Assembly: GCA_019424865.1 (NCBI GenBank)
Contig: JAHYYS010000055.1
Span: forward strand, 1-17,795
From: a bacterium
GTDB taxonomy: Bacteria; Bacillota; Clostridia; Oscillospirales; Oscillospiraceae
Length of the DNA: 17,795 nt
Direction of reading: 5' to 3'
Shown here: positions 1 through 6,691 of the stretch, piece after piece
Layout: every line of letters starts with the position of its first letter
Numbering within the stretch: the stretch's first letter is position 1
The notes under the pieces: generated by a model
What the model was told of the DNA's origin: nothing
The model's database searches: none
The model's input: only the letters and a program-made list of their open reading frames with translations
Position numbers and translations under genes: made by a program

Positions 1-70
1 CGCAGCTTTTGGGCTTCCGTTGTGTACTTCCATCTTCGCTTAATTTCCACCAAAAATCACAAGGGGGAAA

Positions 71-129
71 TGACTCGAAATCAGTTTGCGGGCAACCGCA
101 CGTGGGTTCGAATCCCACCCGCTGCGCCA
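71..129 (+). tRNA. 3' part of tRNA-Ser(CGA), 5' half missing; probable attachment-site copy
   Basis: The anticodon loop CTCGAAA (74-80, anticodon CGA), a long variable arm with GCGG/CCGC stem (88-99), a perfect T arm (102-118, loop TTCGAAT), the 3' acceptor strand CCGCTGC, discriminator G and encoded CCA (127-129) are all present. The long variable arm and G discriminator fit tRNA-Ser. The matching 5' acceptor strand GCAGCGG and the D arm are absent upstream, and the anticodon stem stops pairing at position 70 (A opposite G84). Loss of identity right at the anticodon stem is what tyrosine-integrase elements leave when they recombine in a tRNA gene: the 3' half is duplicated at one end. I infer an att copy, with the element to the left of the window and host DNA to the right. 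Confidence 0.75.
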
Positions 130-130
130 C

Positions 131-168
131 GTCGCCGCGGACGACATATCGTTCGCGGCGACTTTTTT
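131..168 (+). terminator. Intrinsic terminator behind the tRNA fragment
   Basis: A 14-bp stem (131-144 with 149-162, one G-T pair) with the loop CATA is followed at once by TTTTTT. It begins one base after the tRNA CCA end, so it is most likely the original tRNA terminator. Its hairpin is also the first module of the repeat described separately. Confidence 0.85.
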
Positions 169-449
169 ACAAAAGTCACCTCTCACTCATTTTGTCGCGG
201 CTCCTTTCCAAACCGGACCCGCTATCGCTGGGCTCCGGTTTGGGTCCGCCGCTGCGCGGCGGTTTTGTCTTATCGCAAGGAAGTATCGATTTTACCCGTC
301 CCTTCCAGCCCGCCGCAAGCGACATATCGCTTGCGACGAGCTTTTTCATTTCATTGCAAAGCTCATCGCGCGCTCATTTTGCTGCTCCTCGCTACCAAAC
401 CGGACCCGCTGTCGCTGGGATCCGGTTTGGTATGCCGCCCTGCGGGCGG
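131..449 (+). repeat. Two diverged copies of a three-hairpin repeat element
   Basis: Copy A (131-262) and copy B (314-449) share the same order of modules: hairpin 1 with the loop CATA (131-162; 314-335), a T-rich link containing CTCATTTTG, hairpin 2 built on CCAAACCGGA/TCCGGTTTGG (208-243; 393-432), and a GC-rich hairpin 3 with the loop TGC (246-262; 435-449). Stems are kept while bases drift, for example hairpin 3 is CCGCCGC/GCGGCGG in A and CCGCCC/GGGCGG in B, which suggests that structure matters. Function unknown; a REP-like intergenic element is the simplest reading. From 450 to 575 I see only one more short GC hairpin (about 488-503, GCGGGC/GCCCGC) and no gene; open frames across 9-595 are artefacts of this structured DNA. 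Confidence 0.6.
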
Positions 450-575
450 TTCTGGTTTCAGAAATACGCATCTCTTTGGGGCTCGCGGGCTGTTGGCCCG
501 CTCCACCCTTCGTGATTCAAATGCTCGGCAGAAGTGAATTCCGCCCGCTCCCTTGCACCTCCTATTCGGCCCTTT

Positions 576-923
576 TTAATCCAGGGAGAGGGTGACTGTG
601 ACATTGCCCCGGCCCAAAACCTTCTTCAATTCCTGAGCCGTGCCCCCTTCGATATGTCCCAGGCGGGTAAAGCGCCAGGAGTTGGGGGCGTAATAAATCA
701 CAAAGGAATTGCCCAGATAGAGGATCAGGTCCCCGGCCTGTGTGGTGATGGACTGGTCGTTTGTCGGCAGGCGGAAGGGAAGGTTCCCCACCTTTTCCAT
801 ACGGGCGTAGTCCTCCATCCGGATGGTGATGGGGCCGTCCCGCAATTTTTCCTCCAGCGTCTTCGCAGAGGAGTTGTCCGCCAATGCGGCGGTCAAAACG
901 GTTTCCCCGATAGTCAGCTTCAT
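576..923 (-). CDS. Cyclophilin-like fold protein
   Basis: A 115-residue protein matching the bacterial cyclophilin-like family (cyclophil_like type): N-terminal MKLTIGETVL, a central LPTNDQSITTQAGDLILYLG, then GNSFVIYY and NSWRFTRLGHIEG. The fold is that of cyclophilin, but members lack a demonstrated prolyl-isomerase role, so I assign no reaction. There is no signal peptide, so it is expected in the cytoplasm; many relatives are lipoproteins. The start at 923 is chosen because AAGGAGG lies 8 bases upstream; a longer open frame reaching 1439 is only read-through of the decayed cupin gene. It is the last gene of the merR-cupin-cyclophilin arm. In related clusters this family keeps company with flavodoxins, cupins and aldo/keto reductases, as here. 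Confidence 0.8.
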   Translation of the reverse strand: MKLTIGETVLTAALADNSSAKTLEEKLRDGPITIRMEDYARMEKVGNLPFRLPTNDQSITTQAGDLILYLGNSFVIYYAPNSWRFTRLGHIEGGTAQELKKVLGRGNVTVTLSLD

Positions 924-1000
924 TGGCTTAGCCTCCTTATGGCGCCAGACGCAGCCGAAACCCCAATAGCGGGGGCCGGTGCGTCTGGCTCGCAGCTTCT

Positions 1001-1432
1001 TTACAGCTTGGAACGGGCTTCGTCGTCCGCCGGATCCAGCCGCTCGCTGCGTGTCTCCCCGCCGGGCACCTCCACGGCGATGTGGCAGCACCGGCTGTCC
1101 GCCTTGGCCCCGTGCCAGTGCTCCACCTCCGGAGAGGTGACAATGACGGCGCCGGGAGTCAGGCTGACGGCGTCCTTGCCCGCCTCCTGGTATCAGCCCT
1201 CGGCGGCGGTGCAGATCAGGATCTGACCGCCGCCGCTTTTGGCGCGGTGGATGGCCGGTTGTTGCGGCAGCCCGGCTCAAGGTGACGTTTGCCAGATCCA
1301 CGGTGCTCTCACCGGGCCTGGTCAGGGGATTCAATAAGAATTCCCGATAAAGTACCGGGCAAAGGCGATGTTGGACATCCCCTGGCCGAATACGTGCTGC
1401 CCATCCAATACGGATTTGTTCTGGAGCTTCAT
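1001..1432 (-). pseudogene. Cupin-domain protein, decayed by frameshifts and a nonsense codon
   Basis: Read with corrections, the strand gives MKLQNKSVLDGQHVFGQGM, FARYFIGNSY, then NPLTRPGESTVDLANVTL, GGGQILICTAAEG, VIVTSPEVEHWHGAKADS and HIAVEVPGGE, ending with a TAA at 1001-1003. This is the cupin family whose members carry a WHxHxxxxGxQ first motif and an ExxHWHG second motif and often occur with carboxymuconolactone decarboxylases. Damage seen: a one-base loss after GNSY so that TGA follows (near 1330), a shift in the region of the expected NNWHIHHAKS (near 1255), and TGA in place of the Trp codon in the expected EGWYQEAG (near 1193). Spacing to merR (45 bases) places it in that operon. 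Sequencing error could explain one of these lesions but hardly all three. Confidence 0.75.
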
Positions 1433-1477
1433 AAAACAACTTTTCAAATACTTTGATTGGCTTGAATTGGAGCGCGG

Positions 1478-1840
1478 TCAGCCTTGTTTGGCATCCCGCT
1501 GTCTGCAGATGTGGTAGCGCAGGTAGTCCAGCCGCGCCAGCTGCTTTTCCCGAAAATGAATCTCATCCAGTGTGTACTCCCGCTTCTGATCCAGCATCCG
1601 CAGGCGCTGTGCCTCGGTGCCCTCCTGTTCCAGCAGAAGTTTCATGTAGGTTTCGATCTCGTCGTTTGCAAATCCCACATCGTGCAGCGTCATGATCATA
1701 CTCAGACGCTCCAGGTCGGTGTCATCATACTGCCAGGCGCCCATGACCGTTTTCACCGTGCCGCACAGGCCCCAGCGCTCGTATTCCCGCAGGATCTCCA
1801 GGGGGATGTTATACCGCTCGCTGGCCTCATGGATCGTCAT
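1478..1840 (-). CDS. MerR-like transcriptional regulator
   Basis: A 120-residue protein beginning MTIHEASERYNIPLEILREY. Residues 1-70 form the MerR-type winged helix (helix-turn-helix IHEASERYNIPLEILREYERWGL, then a wing with the GAWQYDDTDLERLSMIMTLHDVGF region that matches the usual Y-x-x-x-D-L-x-x-L motif), followed by a helical dimerisation tail rich in E, L and R (residues 75-118). No metal-binding cysteine cluster is seen at the C terminus, so a metal sensor is unlikely. The start at 1840 is preferred because AAAGGGGTGA lies just upstream; an ATG at 1873 would follow directly on a terminator T-run. Its promoter is a close copy of the akr2 promoter, so it probably belongs to the LysR regulon and may also act on these promoters. 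Confidence 0.8.
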   Translation of the reverse strand: MTIHEASERYNIPLEILREYERWGLCGTVKTVMGAWQYDDTDLERLSMIMTLHDVGFANDEIETYMKLLLEQEGTEAQRLRMLDQKREYTLDEIHFREKQLARLDYLRYHICRQRDAKQG

Positions 1841-1882
1841 TCCATCACCCCTTTCCGTCAGCCGGTTCCGCATAAAATAAAA

Positions 1883-1908
1883 ATAGGCGTCCCTCTTGGA
1901 ACACCTAT
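1883..1908 (-). terminator. Terminator after lysR, overlapping the merR start region
   Basis: On the minus strand an 11-bp stem (1908-1898 with 1893-1883, two or three G-T pairs, loop AAGA) is followed by TTTTTATTTT. It ends lysR transcription. The merR -10 hexamer (1914-1909) abuts the hairpin, so RNA started at the merR promoter lacks much of the 5' arm and should escape termination. Confidence 0.75.
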
Positions 1909-1975
1909 ATTGTAGCCTTGCAGCAAAATAATGTCTAATGCTTATATTAAATTTTGTTGTATACCGGAAATGTAT
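1909..1975 (-). promoter_or_regulatory. merR-operon promoter with LysR box
   Basis: Minus strand: LysR box ATAC-N7-GTAT (1975-1961, T-N11-A type), 12 bases, the 19-mer AATATAAGCATTAGACATT (1948-1930) that includes the -35 hexamer TAGACA (1937-1932), 17-bp spacer, then -10 TACAAT (1914-1909). The box centre is 31 bp from the first base of the -35. The box lies inside the last codons of lysR. The 19-mer and the downstream ACAATRTARGTGT are shared with the akr2 promoter at the same distance. Confidence 0.7.
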
Positions 1976-2832
1976 TTCTCAGAAAATTCAATCAATGCCG
2001 CTGCGGCAGCGGAGAAAGTCTGTGCCTTCTTCCACACCAGCACGGTGTTGGATTCCAAGGGGGGAGACAGTGGGATAAACCGAAGTCCCTCGTAATTGCA
2101 GTCCAGATTCAGCGTTAGAACACTGCTGCCGCTGTCCCGGGCCAGAGAGGCCAGATTATAGAGCAGGTTGCCGGTGGCCGTGATGTGAAGTCCCTCTGCA
2201 TAGGAGCCGAACCAGTTGAACAGCTCATTCTGGATGCTTTCCCGCTCCGGCAGAATCAGGGGGACGGACGCAAGTTCCGCCGGGCTGACATTTTCCATGG
2301 CGGCCAATTCTGAGCCTTCCCGTACCAGCACGCCCCACTGCTCCCGGCACGGTGTGCGGACAAAGCTGTATTTGCTGATGTCCACCGGCTCCTGCAGCAG
2401 GCCCACATCCAGCAGGCCCCGCTCGATGCGCTCTTTGATGTTGTCGGAGTTTCCGCTGTAAATCGCAAATCTGACCAGGGGATTTTGTCCCTGGAAGGCT
2501 GTGAGAAGCCGGGTCAAAAAGCTGGAGCTCTGCAATTCCCCGCTTCCCACTGCGATGGTACCGGTCAGCTGATCCTCCCGGTGCTGAAGGTCATCCTTCG
2601 TCTTGTCTGCCAGCGACACGATCTCCTCCGCCCGCCGGCGGAGCAGCATCCCCTCCTCTGTCAGAATGATGCGGTGCTTGCTCCGGCGGAACAGCTGAAC
2701 CCCCAGTTCCTCCTCCAGCTGCATCAGTTGTCTGGACAGGGTGGGCTGGGTGAGATGCAGAAGGTTTGCCGCCTTGGTAATATTTTCCTCCCTGGCGACC
2801 AGCAGAAAATATTTCAGCACACGGATTTCCAT
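1942..2832 (-). CDS. LysR-family transcriptional regulator
   Basis: A 296-residue protein of the normal LysR length. Residues 1-60 are the winged helix-turn-helix: MEIRVLKYFLLVAREENITK, AANLLHLTQPTLSRQLMQLE, then ELGVQLFRRSKHRIILTEEG. Residues from about 90 to 290 are the effector-binding domain (two Rossmann-like lobes). The ligand cannot be told from the sequence. GGGGTGAC lies 6-12 bases before the ATG at 2832. The likely targets are in this window: three ATAC-N7-GTAT boxes, one in its own 3' end, at identical positions relative to three promoters. LysR proteins normally bind a T-N11-A site near -65 and activate on ligand binding, which is the geometry seen. It stands between merR and akr1, each separated from it by a terminator. 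Confidence 0.9.
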   Translation of the reverse strand: MEIRVLKYFLLVAREENITKAANLLHLTQPTLSRQLMQLEEELGVQLFRRSKHRIILTEEGMLLRRRAEEIVSLADKTKDDLQHREDQLTGTIAVGSGELQSSSFLTRLLTAFQGQNPLVRFAIYSGNSDNIKERIERGLLDVGLLQEPVDISKYSFVRTPCREQWGVLVREGSELAAMENVSPAELASVPLILPERESIQNELFNWFGSYAEGLHITATGNLLYNLASLARDSGSSVLTLNLDCNYEGLRFIPLSPPLESNTVLVWKKAQTFSAAAAALIEFSEKYISGIQQNLI

Positions 2833-2855
2833 GGAATGTCACCCCTTTGGATTCA

Positions 2856-2917
2856 AGAATAGCACGGGATCTGGGGAGAAGCAACATAAATCGGCGCAAG
2901 TCATACGATTTTTGAAT
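2856..2917 (-). promoter_or_regulatory. Weak candidate lysR promoter and degenerate LysR box
   Basis: Upstream of lysR the minus strand has TTGCTT (2884-2879), 17 bases and TATTCT (2861-2856). An imperfect box, ATACGATTTTTGAATTTC (2903-2920 on plus), matches 13 of 18 positions of the akr1 box but has GAAT for GTAT, and its distance to the -35 is 26, not 31. Autoregulation is possible but poorly supported. Confidence 0.3.
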
Positions 2918-2973
2918 TTCAAAAGGATAATCAGGTTTGCCCACTGGAAGGGAAAAGGCAGACCACACAAGGA

Positions 2974-3006
2974 AAAATACGCCGGGGCAGATGCCCGGCG
3001 TATTTT
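2974..3006 (-). terminator. Terminator of akr1
   Basis: A perfect 13-bp stem (2974-2986 with 2994-3006) with a 7-base loop lies just after the akr1 stop codon; on the minus strand it runs into TTTTT. It separates akr1 from the downstream lysR. Confidence 0.85.
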
Positions 3007-3010
3007 CGCA

Positions 3011-4048
3011 TCAAATTTTCTGATTTCCGGTGGACCAGACATGGTTCTCCTTTGCTGTGGCCGGCGTGTTCTGAGCCATTACGCCCACCAGGGGGTGGGG
3101 GACATAGGGCTCTTCGAGGTAGGCGCACTCTTCCTTCGTCAGTTCCAGATCCACTGCCCTGGCCGCCCCCTCGATGTGGTGGAGCTTAGTGGCCCCCACC
3201 ACCGGAGCCGTCACCTTGGTCAGCAGCCAGGCCAGGGAGACCTCCGTCATGGACACGCCGTGTAGATCGGCCAGTTCCGCCACCCGCTGGAGGATGGGGG
3301 CGTCCTGGTCCGCCATGCCGCCGTACTTCATTTGTGCATAGCTGTCCTCCTGAAGCCGCTTGGAGGTCTCTCCGGGATGTTTGGACAGCCGGCCTCCGGC
3401 CAGAGAACTATACGGCGTCATGGCGATGTTCTCCTCCCGGCAGAAGGGAGCCATCTCCCGCTCCTCCTCCCGGAAGATCAGGTTGTAGTGGCTCTGTACG
3501 GAAACGAACTTGGCGAAGCCTTCTTTTTCGGCCAGGGCGTTTGCCTTGCACAGCTGCCAGGCAAAGCAGTTGGAGATGCCGATGTACCGGGTCTTGCCCT
3601 CCTTCACCATCTGATTCAAGCCGTCCATGATGTCATAGAGAGGCGTCTGATAGTCCCACATGTGGTAGATATACAGATCCACATGGTCCGTCCCCAGGTT
3701 CTGCAGGCTCTTGTCCAACAGGCGGCGGATATGCGCCTGTCCGGACACGCCGGCGGCGATCTCCTCATTGGTCCGGGGGAGGAACTTGGTGGCCACCACC
3801 ACCTCGTCCCGTCTGGCAAAGTCCCGCAGAGCCCGGCCCAGATATTGCTCGCTTGTGCCGCTCTGATAGCCGATGGCGGTGTCGAAGAAGTTGACTCCCA
3901 GCTCCAGGCCCCGCCGGATAATCTCCCTGGAATGTTCCTCATCCACGGTCCAGCTGTGCTGGCCGTTGGAGGCGTCGCCAAAGCCCATGCACCCCATGCA
4001 GATGCGGGATACCCTTAAATCTGAATTGCCCAGTTGTGTGTATTTCAT
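3011..4048 (-). CDS. Aldo/keto reductase (NADPH-dependent), 345 aa
   Basis: An aldo/keto reductase of the longer, YajO/Tas-like type that reduces aldehydes or ketones with NAD(P)H. The (beta/alpha)8 barrel starts with MKYTQLGNSDLRVSRICMGC. The catalytic tetrad can be placed: Asp56 and Tyr61 in FFDTAIGY, Lys88 in VVVATKFL and His129 in DLYIYHMWD. Later family motifs are present: GKTRYIGISN, the QSHYNLIFREEE strand, AMTPYSSLAGGRLS and the cofactor-side VVGATKLHHIEGA. GGAGG lies 7 bases before the ATG. It is transcribed alone, divergently from the akr2 operon, from a promoter with its own LysR box. Substrate unknown; electrophile or quinone-type carbonyl detoxification would suit the neighbours but is an inference. 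Confidence 0.9.
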   Translation of the reverse strand: MKYTQLGNSDLRVSRICMGCMGFGDASNGQHSWTVDEEHSREIIRRGLELGVNFFDTAIGYQSGTSEQYLGRALRDFARRDEVVVATKFLPRTNEEIAAGVSGQAHIRRLLDKSLQNLGTDHVDLYIYHMWDYQTPLYDIMDGLNQMVKEGKTRYIGISNCFAWQLCKANALAEKEGFAKFVSVQSHYNLIFREEEREMAPFCREENIAMTPYSSLAGGRLSKHPGETSKRLQEDSYAQMKYGGMADQDAPILQRVAELADLHGVSMTEVSLAWLLTKVTAPVVGATKLHHIEGAARAVDLELTKEECAYLEEPYVPHPLVGVMAQNTPATAKENHVWSTGNQKI

Positions 4049-4092
4049 AGATTGCCTCCATTCTGACGAAATCCGAAACAGCTTTCACCAAA

Positions 4093-4159
4093 AGCATACT
4101 ACCTTATGGAAGAAATGTGAAATGCCCTTTTTTCATTTTCAACGATACGAAAAATGTAT
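4093..4159 (-). promoter_or_regulatory. akr1 promoter with LysR box
   Basis: Minus strand: LysR box ATACGAAAAATGTAT as read on plus (4145-4159, centre 4152), -35 TTCACA (4121-4116), 17-bp spacer, -10 TATGCT (4098-4093). Box centre to -35 is 31 bp, the same as at the akr2 and merR promoters. The box is followed on the plus strand by TTCT, as are the other two. Confidence 0.65.
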
Positions 4160-4200
4160 TTCTTGCTCCGCAGGCGTAAGACTGTTCCGCCTCCAATATC

Positions 4201-4267
4201 ATACGAAAAACGTATTTCTCTAAATCCAATATAAGCATTAGACATTTCATGTGTCTCACTCTACAAT
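4201..4267 (+). promoter_or_regulatory. akr2-operon promoter with LysR box
   Basis: LysR box ATACGAAAAACGTAT (4201-4215, a perfect ATACG/CGTAT dyad), then after 12 bases the 19-mer AATATAAGCATTAGACATT (4228-4246) containing -35 TAGACA (4239-4244), 17-bp spacer and -10 TACAAT (4262-4267). Predicted start near 4274, which puts the box centre at about -66. An ATTAGACA/TGTCTAAT dyad (4237-4244, 4273-4280) brackets the promoter and could be a second regulator site, for instance for the MerR-like protein. The 326-base divergent gap 4049-4374 holds only these two promoters and leaders. Confidence 0.75.
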
Positions 4268-4374
4268 GTAAGTGTCTAATCAGAGGGACAGTCCGGCGCG
4301 CTGTCCGAACTGTCCGAGAAATACTTCGGCACAGACATCACACAGGCGGAATAACAGGAAAGGAGCAAAACGCA

Positions 4375-5226
4375 ATGGATACCATTCAGCTGAACAATGG
4401 CGTTAAGATGCCCCAGCAGGGGCTGGGTGTTTTTCAGGTGACTGATCAATCTGTTTGTAAGGAGAGCGTTCTGGCCGCTCTGGAGACCGGATACCGGCTC
4501 ATTGACACGGCGGCCTGCTACGGCAACGAGCGGGCGGTTGGCGAGGCCGTCCGGGAGAGCGGAATTGCACGGGAGGAGCTGTTCCTCACCTCCAAGGTCT
4601 GGATTCAGGACGCGGGATACGATAAGACCATGCGCTCCTTTGAGAAAACTCTGAAGAACCTGGGAACGGACTATCTGGATCTTTATCTGATCCACATGCC
4701 CTACGGGGACTACCACGGAAGCTGGCGGGCCATGGAGGAACTGCTCCAGGCTGGGAAGGTCAAGGCCATCGGGGTGTGCAACTTCCTGCCCGACCGGCTC
4801 TGCGACCTGATCCTCAGCCACGAGGTGGTCCCGGCGGTGAACCAGATCGAGCTGCACCCCTTCTGCCAGCAGCGGAAGCTGCGGGAGATCATGGCGCAAT
4901 ACCAGATCCGGCCCATGGCCTGGGCGCCCTTTGCGGAGGGAATGAACGGCATCTTCCAGCATCCGGTCCTCTCCGCTATCGGGGCGCAGTACGGCAAGAC
5001 GCCCGCCCAGGTGGTGCTGCGGTGGCTGCGGCAGGAGGGGATCATCGCCATTCCCAAATCTGTCCACGCCCAGCGCATTCAGGAGAACTTCGCGGTGGAC
5101 GACTTCCGGCTCTCCCCGGCGGACATGGTGCAGATCCAGGCCCTGGATCTGGGACACAGCCTCATTCTGGATGTGCCCAGCGTCAATGAGGTCTACCGGC
5201 TCCACGGCATCCAATTTGAACAGTAA
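4375..5226 (+). CDS. Aldo/keto reductase (2,5-diketogluconate reductase type), 283 aa
   Basis: A shorter aldo/keto reductase of the AKR5-like class. The tetrad is Asp44 and Tyr49 in LIDTAACYGNE, Lys74 in FLTSKVW and His107 in LDLYLIHMP. Further signatures are GKVKAIGVCNF, VNQIELHPFCQQ and the NADP(H)-binding IAIPKSVHAQRIQEN. The start at 4375 is set by AAAGGAG nine bases upstream; an in-frame ATG at 4249 would precede the predicted transcription start and is rejected. It is the first gene of a tight five-gene plus-strand operon (18 bases to the flavodoxin gene). It shares little beyond the fold with the divergent akr1 product, so the two probably act on different carbonyls under one regulator. 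Confidence 0.92.
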   Translation: MDTIQLNNGVKMPQQGLGVFQVTDQSVCKESVLAALETGYRLIDTAACYGNERAVGEAVRESGIAREELFLTSKVWIQDAGYDKTMRSFEKTLKNLGTDYLDLYLIHMPYGDYHGSWRAMEELLQAGKVKAIGVCNFLPDRLCDLILSHEVVPAVNQIELHPFCQQRKLREIMAQYQIRPMAWAPFAEGMNGIFQHPVLSAIGAQYGKTPAQVVLRWLRQEGIIAIPKSVHAQRIQENFAVDDFRLSPADMVQIQALDLGHSLILDVPSVNEVYRLHGIQFEQ

Positions 5227-5244
5227 AAAGGAGGAAATTCTCCC

Positions 5245-5955
5245 ATGAAAAAATGGACATCTCTGTTTCTGGCCCTTGCGATGGCTTTTTCCCTGGCCGC
5301 CTGCGGCAATTCTGGAACTCAGGAGAACACCTTGGAGCCGTCGGCATCCGTCAGCGGCTCCACAACAGAAGAAACACCTGCTCCCACAGACACGGAAACG
5401 CCCGCAGAGGAACCGGTCGAGGAGCCGTCGGAGGAACCTGCCGGGAGTGAAACGCCCACCGCAGAGGATTCCAGTTCCGTGCTGATCGCCTACTTCTCCT
5501 GGTCCGGCAACACGGAGCAGGTGGCACAGATCATCCAGCAGGAGACGGGCGGAGACCTGTTTGAGATCACCCCGGCGACTGCTTACACGGACGACTACAA
5601 CGAACTTCTGGACATCGCCCAGCAGGAACAGTCGGACAACGCCCGGCCGGAACTGGCAGGCCAGGTCGAGAACTGGGAGCAGTACGACACGATTTTTATA
5701 GGCTACCCCATCTGGTGGGGTGACGCCCCCCAAATTATCTCCACCTTCCTGGAGACCTACGACTTCGACGGCAAGACCATCGTGCCTTTCTGCACCTCCG
5801 GCAGCAGTTCCATCGGCGGGAGCGTGTCCGACCTGGAGGCCCTGACAGATGGGGCAACCTGGCTGGAGGGTCAGCGATTCAGCGGCTCCGCCTCCCAGGA
5901 GACAGTATCCCAGTGGGTGGACTCTCTGGGCCTTGACCTCGGACAAGCCGCCTGA
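5245..5955 (+). CDS. Flavodoxin lipoprotein 1
   Basis: A 236-residue secreted flavodoxin. Residues 1-20 are a lipoprotein signal (KKW, hydrophobic core, lipobox LAAC with Cys20), followed by a low-complexity Thr/Glu/Pro tether to about residue 77. The flavodoxin domain (about 78-235) has the FMN phosphate loop SWSGNT (85-90) after VLIAYF, the aromatic FMN-stacking segment GYPIWWGDAP (153-162) and the TSGSSSIG loop (184-191). FMN-bound, it should shuttle one or two electrons on the outer face of the membrane. A flavodoxin outside the cytoplasm needs an electron donor; the next gene encodes a candidate membrane haem protein. AAAGGAGG lies 11 bases before the ATG. Confidence 0.9.
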   Translation: MKKWTSLFLALAMAFSLAACGNSGTQENTLEPSASVSGSTTEETPAPTDTETPAEEPVEEPSEEPAGSETPTAEDSSSVLIAYFSWSGNTEQVAQIIQQETGGDLFEITPATAYTDDYNELLDIAQQEQSDNARPELAGQVENWEQYDTIFIGYPIWWGDAPQIISTFLETYDFDGKTIVPFCTSGSSSIGGSVSDLEALTDGATWLEGQRFSGSASQETVSQWVDSLGLDLGQAA

Positions 5956-5978
5956 TCAAGGCAGAGAGGAGGCGTCCT

Positions 5979-6677
5979 ATGGGAAACAGAGCGGCCGTCC
6001 GCCACCTGGTGGACCTGCTGATGACTGTGGTGCTGGTTCTGCTGATGGCCTATTTCCTCACCGATCAGGAGATCCACGAGTGGCTGGGGGCGGGGATGCT
6101 GGTGCTGTTCATCGCCCATCACATCCTGAACCGCAAATGGCTTAAGGCCCTGAACCGAGGAAAGTACACGCCCTTCCGGATCTTGCAGACCGCTCTCGTC
6201 CTGCTGGTTCTTCTGTGTATGCTGGGCTCCATGCTCAGCGGGATCTGGATGAGCCGGTATGTATTCGACTTCCTGCCCACACAGGGCCACATGGGGCTGG
6301 CCAGGACGGCGCATCTGCTGTGCCCCTATTGGGGCTTTCTCCTGCTGTCGGCTCACCTGGGCCTCCACTGGGGGATCATACTGGGCGCGGCGCGGAAGGC
6401 AATCGGGAACAAGAAACCGTCTGCCCTCCGCACTGCGGTCCTCCGGGTGCTGACCGCCGGGATCTCCGGTTATGGTGTGTACGCCTTTTTCAAGCACCGC
6501 ATTGCCGACTATCTCTTTTTACGAAGCCACTTTGTATTCTTTGACTATGAACGGCCGCCCGCCCTGTACTTCCTGGATCTGCTGGCCATGATGGGACTTT
6601 TTATCGCGATTTTCTACTATCTCGGGAAAGTGCTGCAACGCTGTACGAACCGACCTGCCAGAAGGAATATTCAGTAA
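5979..6677 (+). CDS. DUF4405-like membrane protein, putative b-type haem carrier
   Basis: A 232-residue membrane protein with about four or five hydrophobic segments (roughly 9-27, 36-50, 67-92, 112-136, 196-216). Histidines sit in or next to the helices: His33, His47/His48 (IAHHILNRKW), His104, His112, His126 and His130 (LLLSAHLGLHWG). Paired intramembrane His residues of this kind are the pattern of DUF4405 proteins, which resemble cytochrome b-type di-haem subunits and often lie next to flavodoxins. I infer electron transfer across the membrane to the flanking flavodoxin lipoproteins; haem binding is not proven by sequence. GAGGAGG lies 6 bases before the ATG, and the gene sits 23 bases after flavodoxin 1 and 14 before flavodoxin 2. 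Confidence 0.75.
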   Translation: MGNRAAVRHLVDLLMTVVLVLLMAYFLTDQEIHEWLGAGMLVLFIAHHILNRKWLKALNRGKYTPFRILQTALVLLVLLCMLGSMLSGIWMSRYVFDFLPTQGHMGLARTAHLLCPYWGFLLLSAHLGLHWGIILGAARKAIGNKKPSALRTAVLRVLTAGISGYGVYAFFKHRIADYLFLRSHFVFFDYERPPALYFLDLLAMMGLFIAIFYYLGKVLQRCTNRPARRNIQ

Positions 6678-6691
6678 AAGGAGGCTCATAC

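Noticed and set aside
9..595. Three overlapping plus-strand open frames across the tRNA fragment and hairpin repeats
   Set aside because: They translate tRNA and structured repeat DNA (the VRIPPAAP type of phantom) and have no coding character.
1942..4048. lysR and akr1 as one operon
   Set aside because: A 13-bp terminator hairpin (2974-3006) and separate promoter evidence lie between them.
4276..5946. Long minus-strand open frame of 556 codons opposite akr2 and flavodoxin 1
   Set aside because: Shadow of two well-supported plus-strand genes in GC-rich DNA; no domain, no ribosome site, and it would cross the akr2 promoter.
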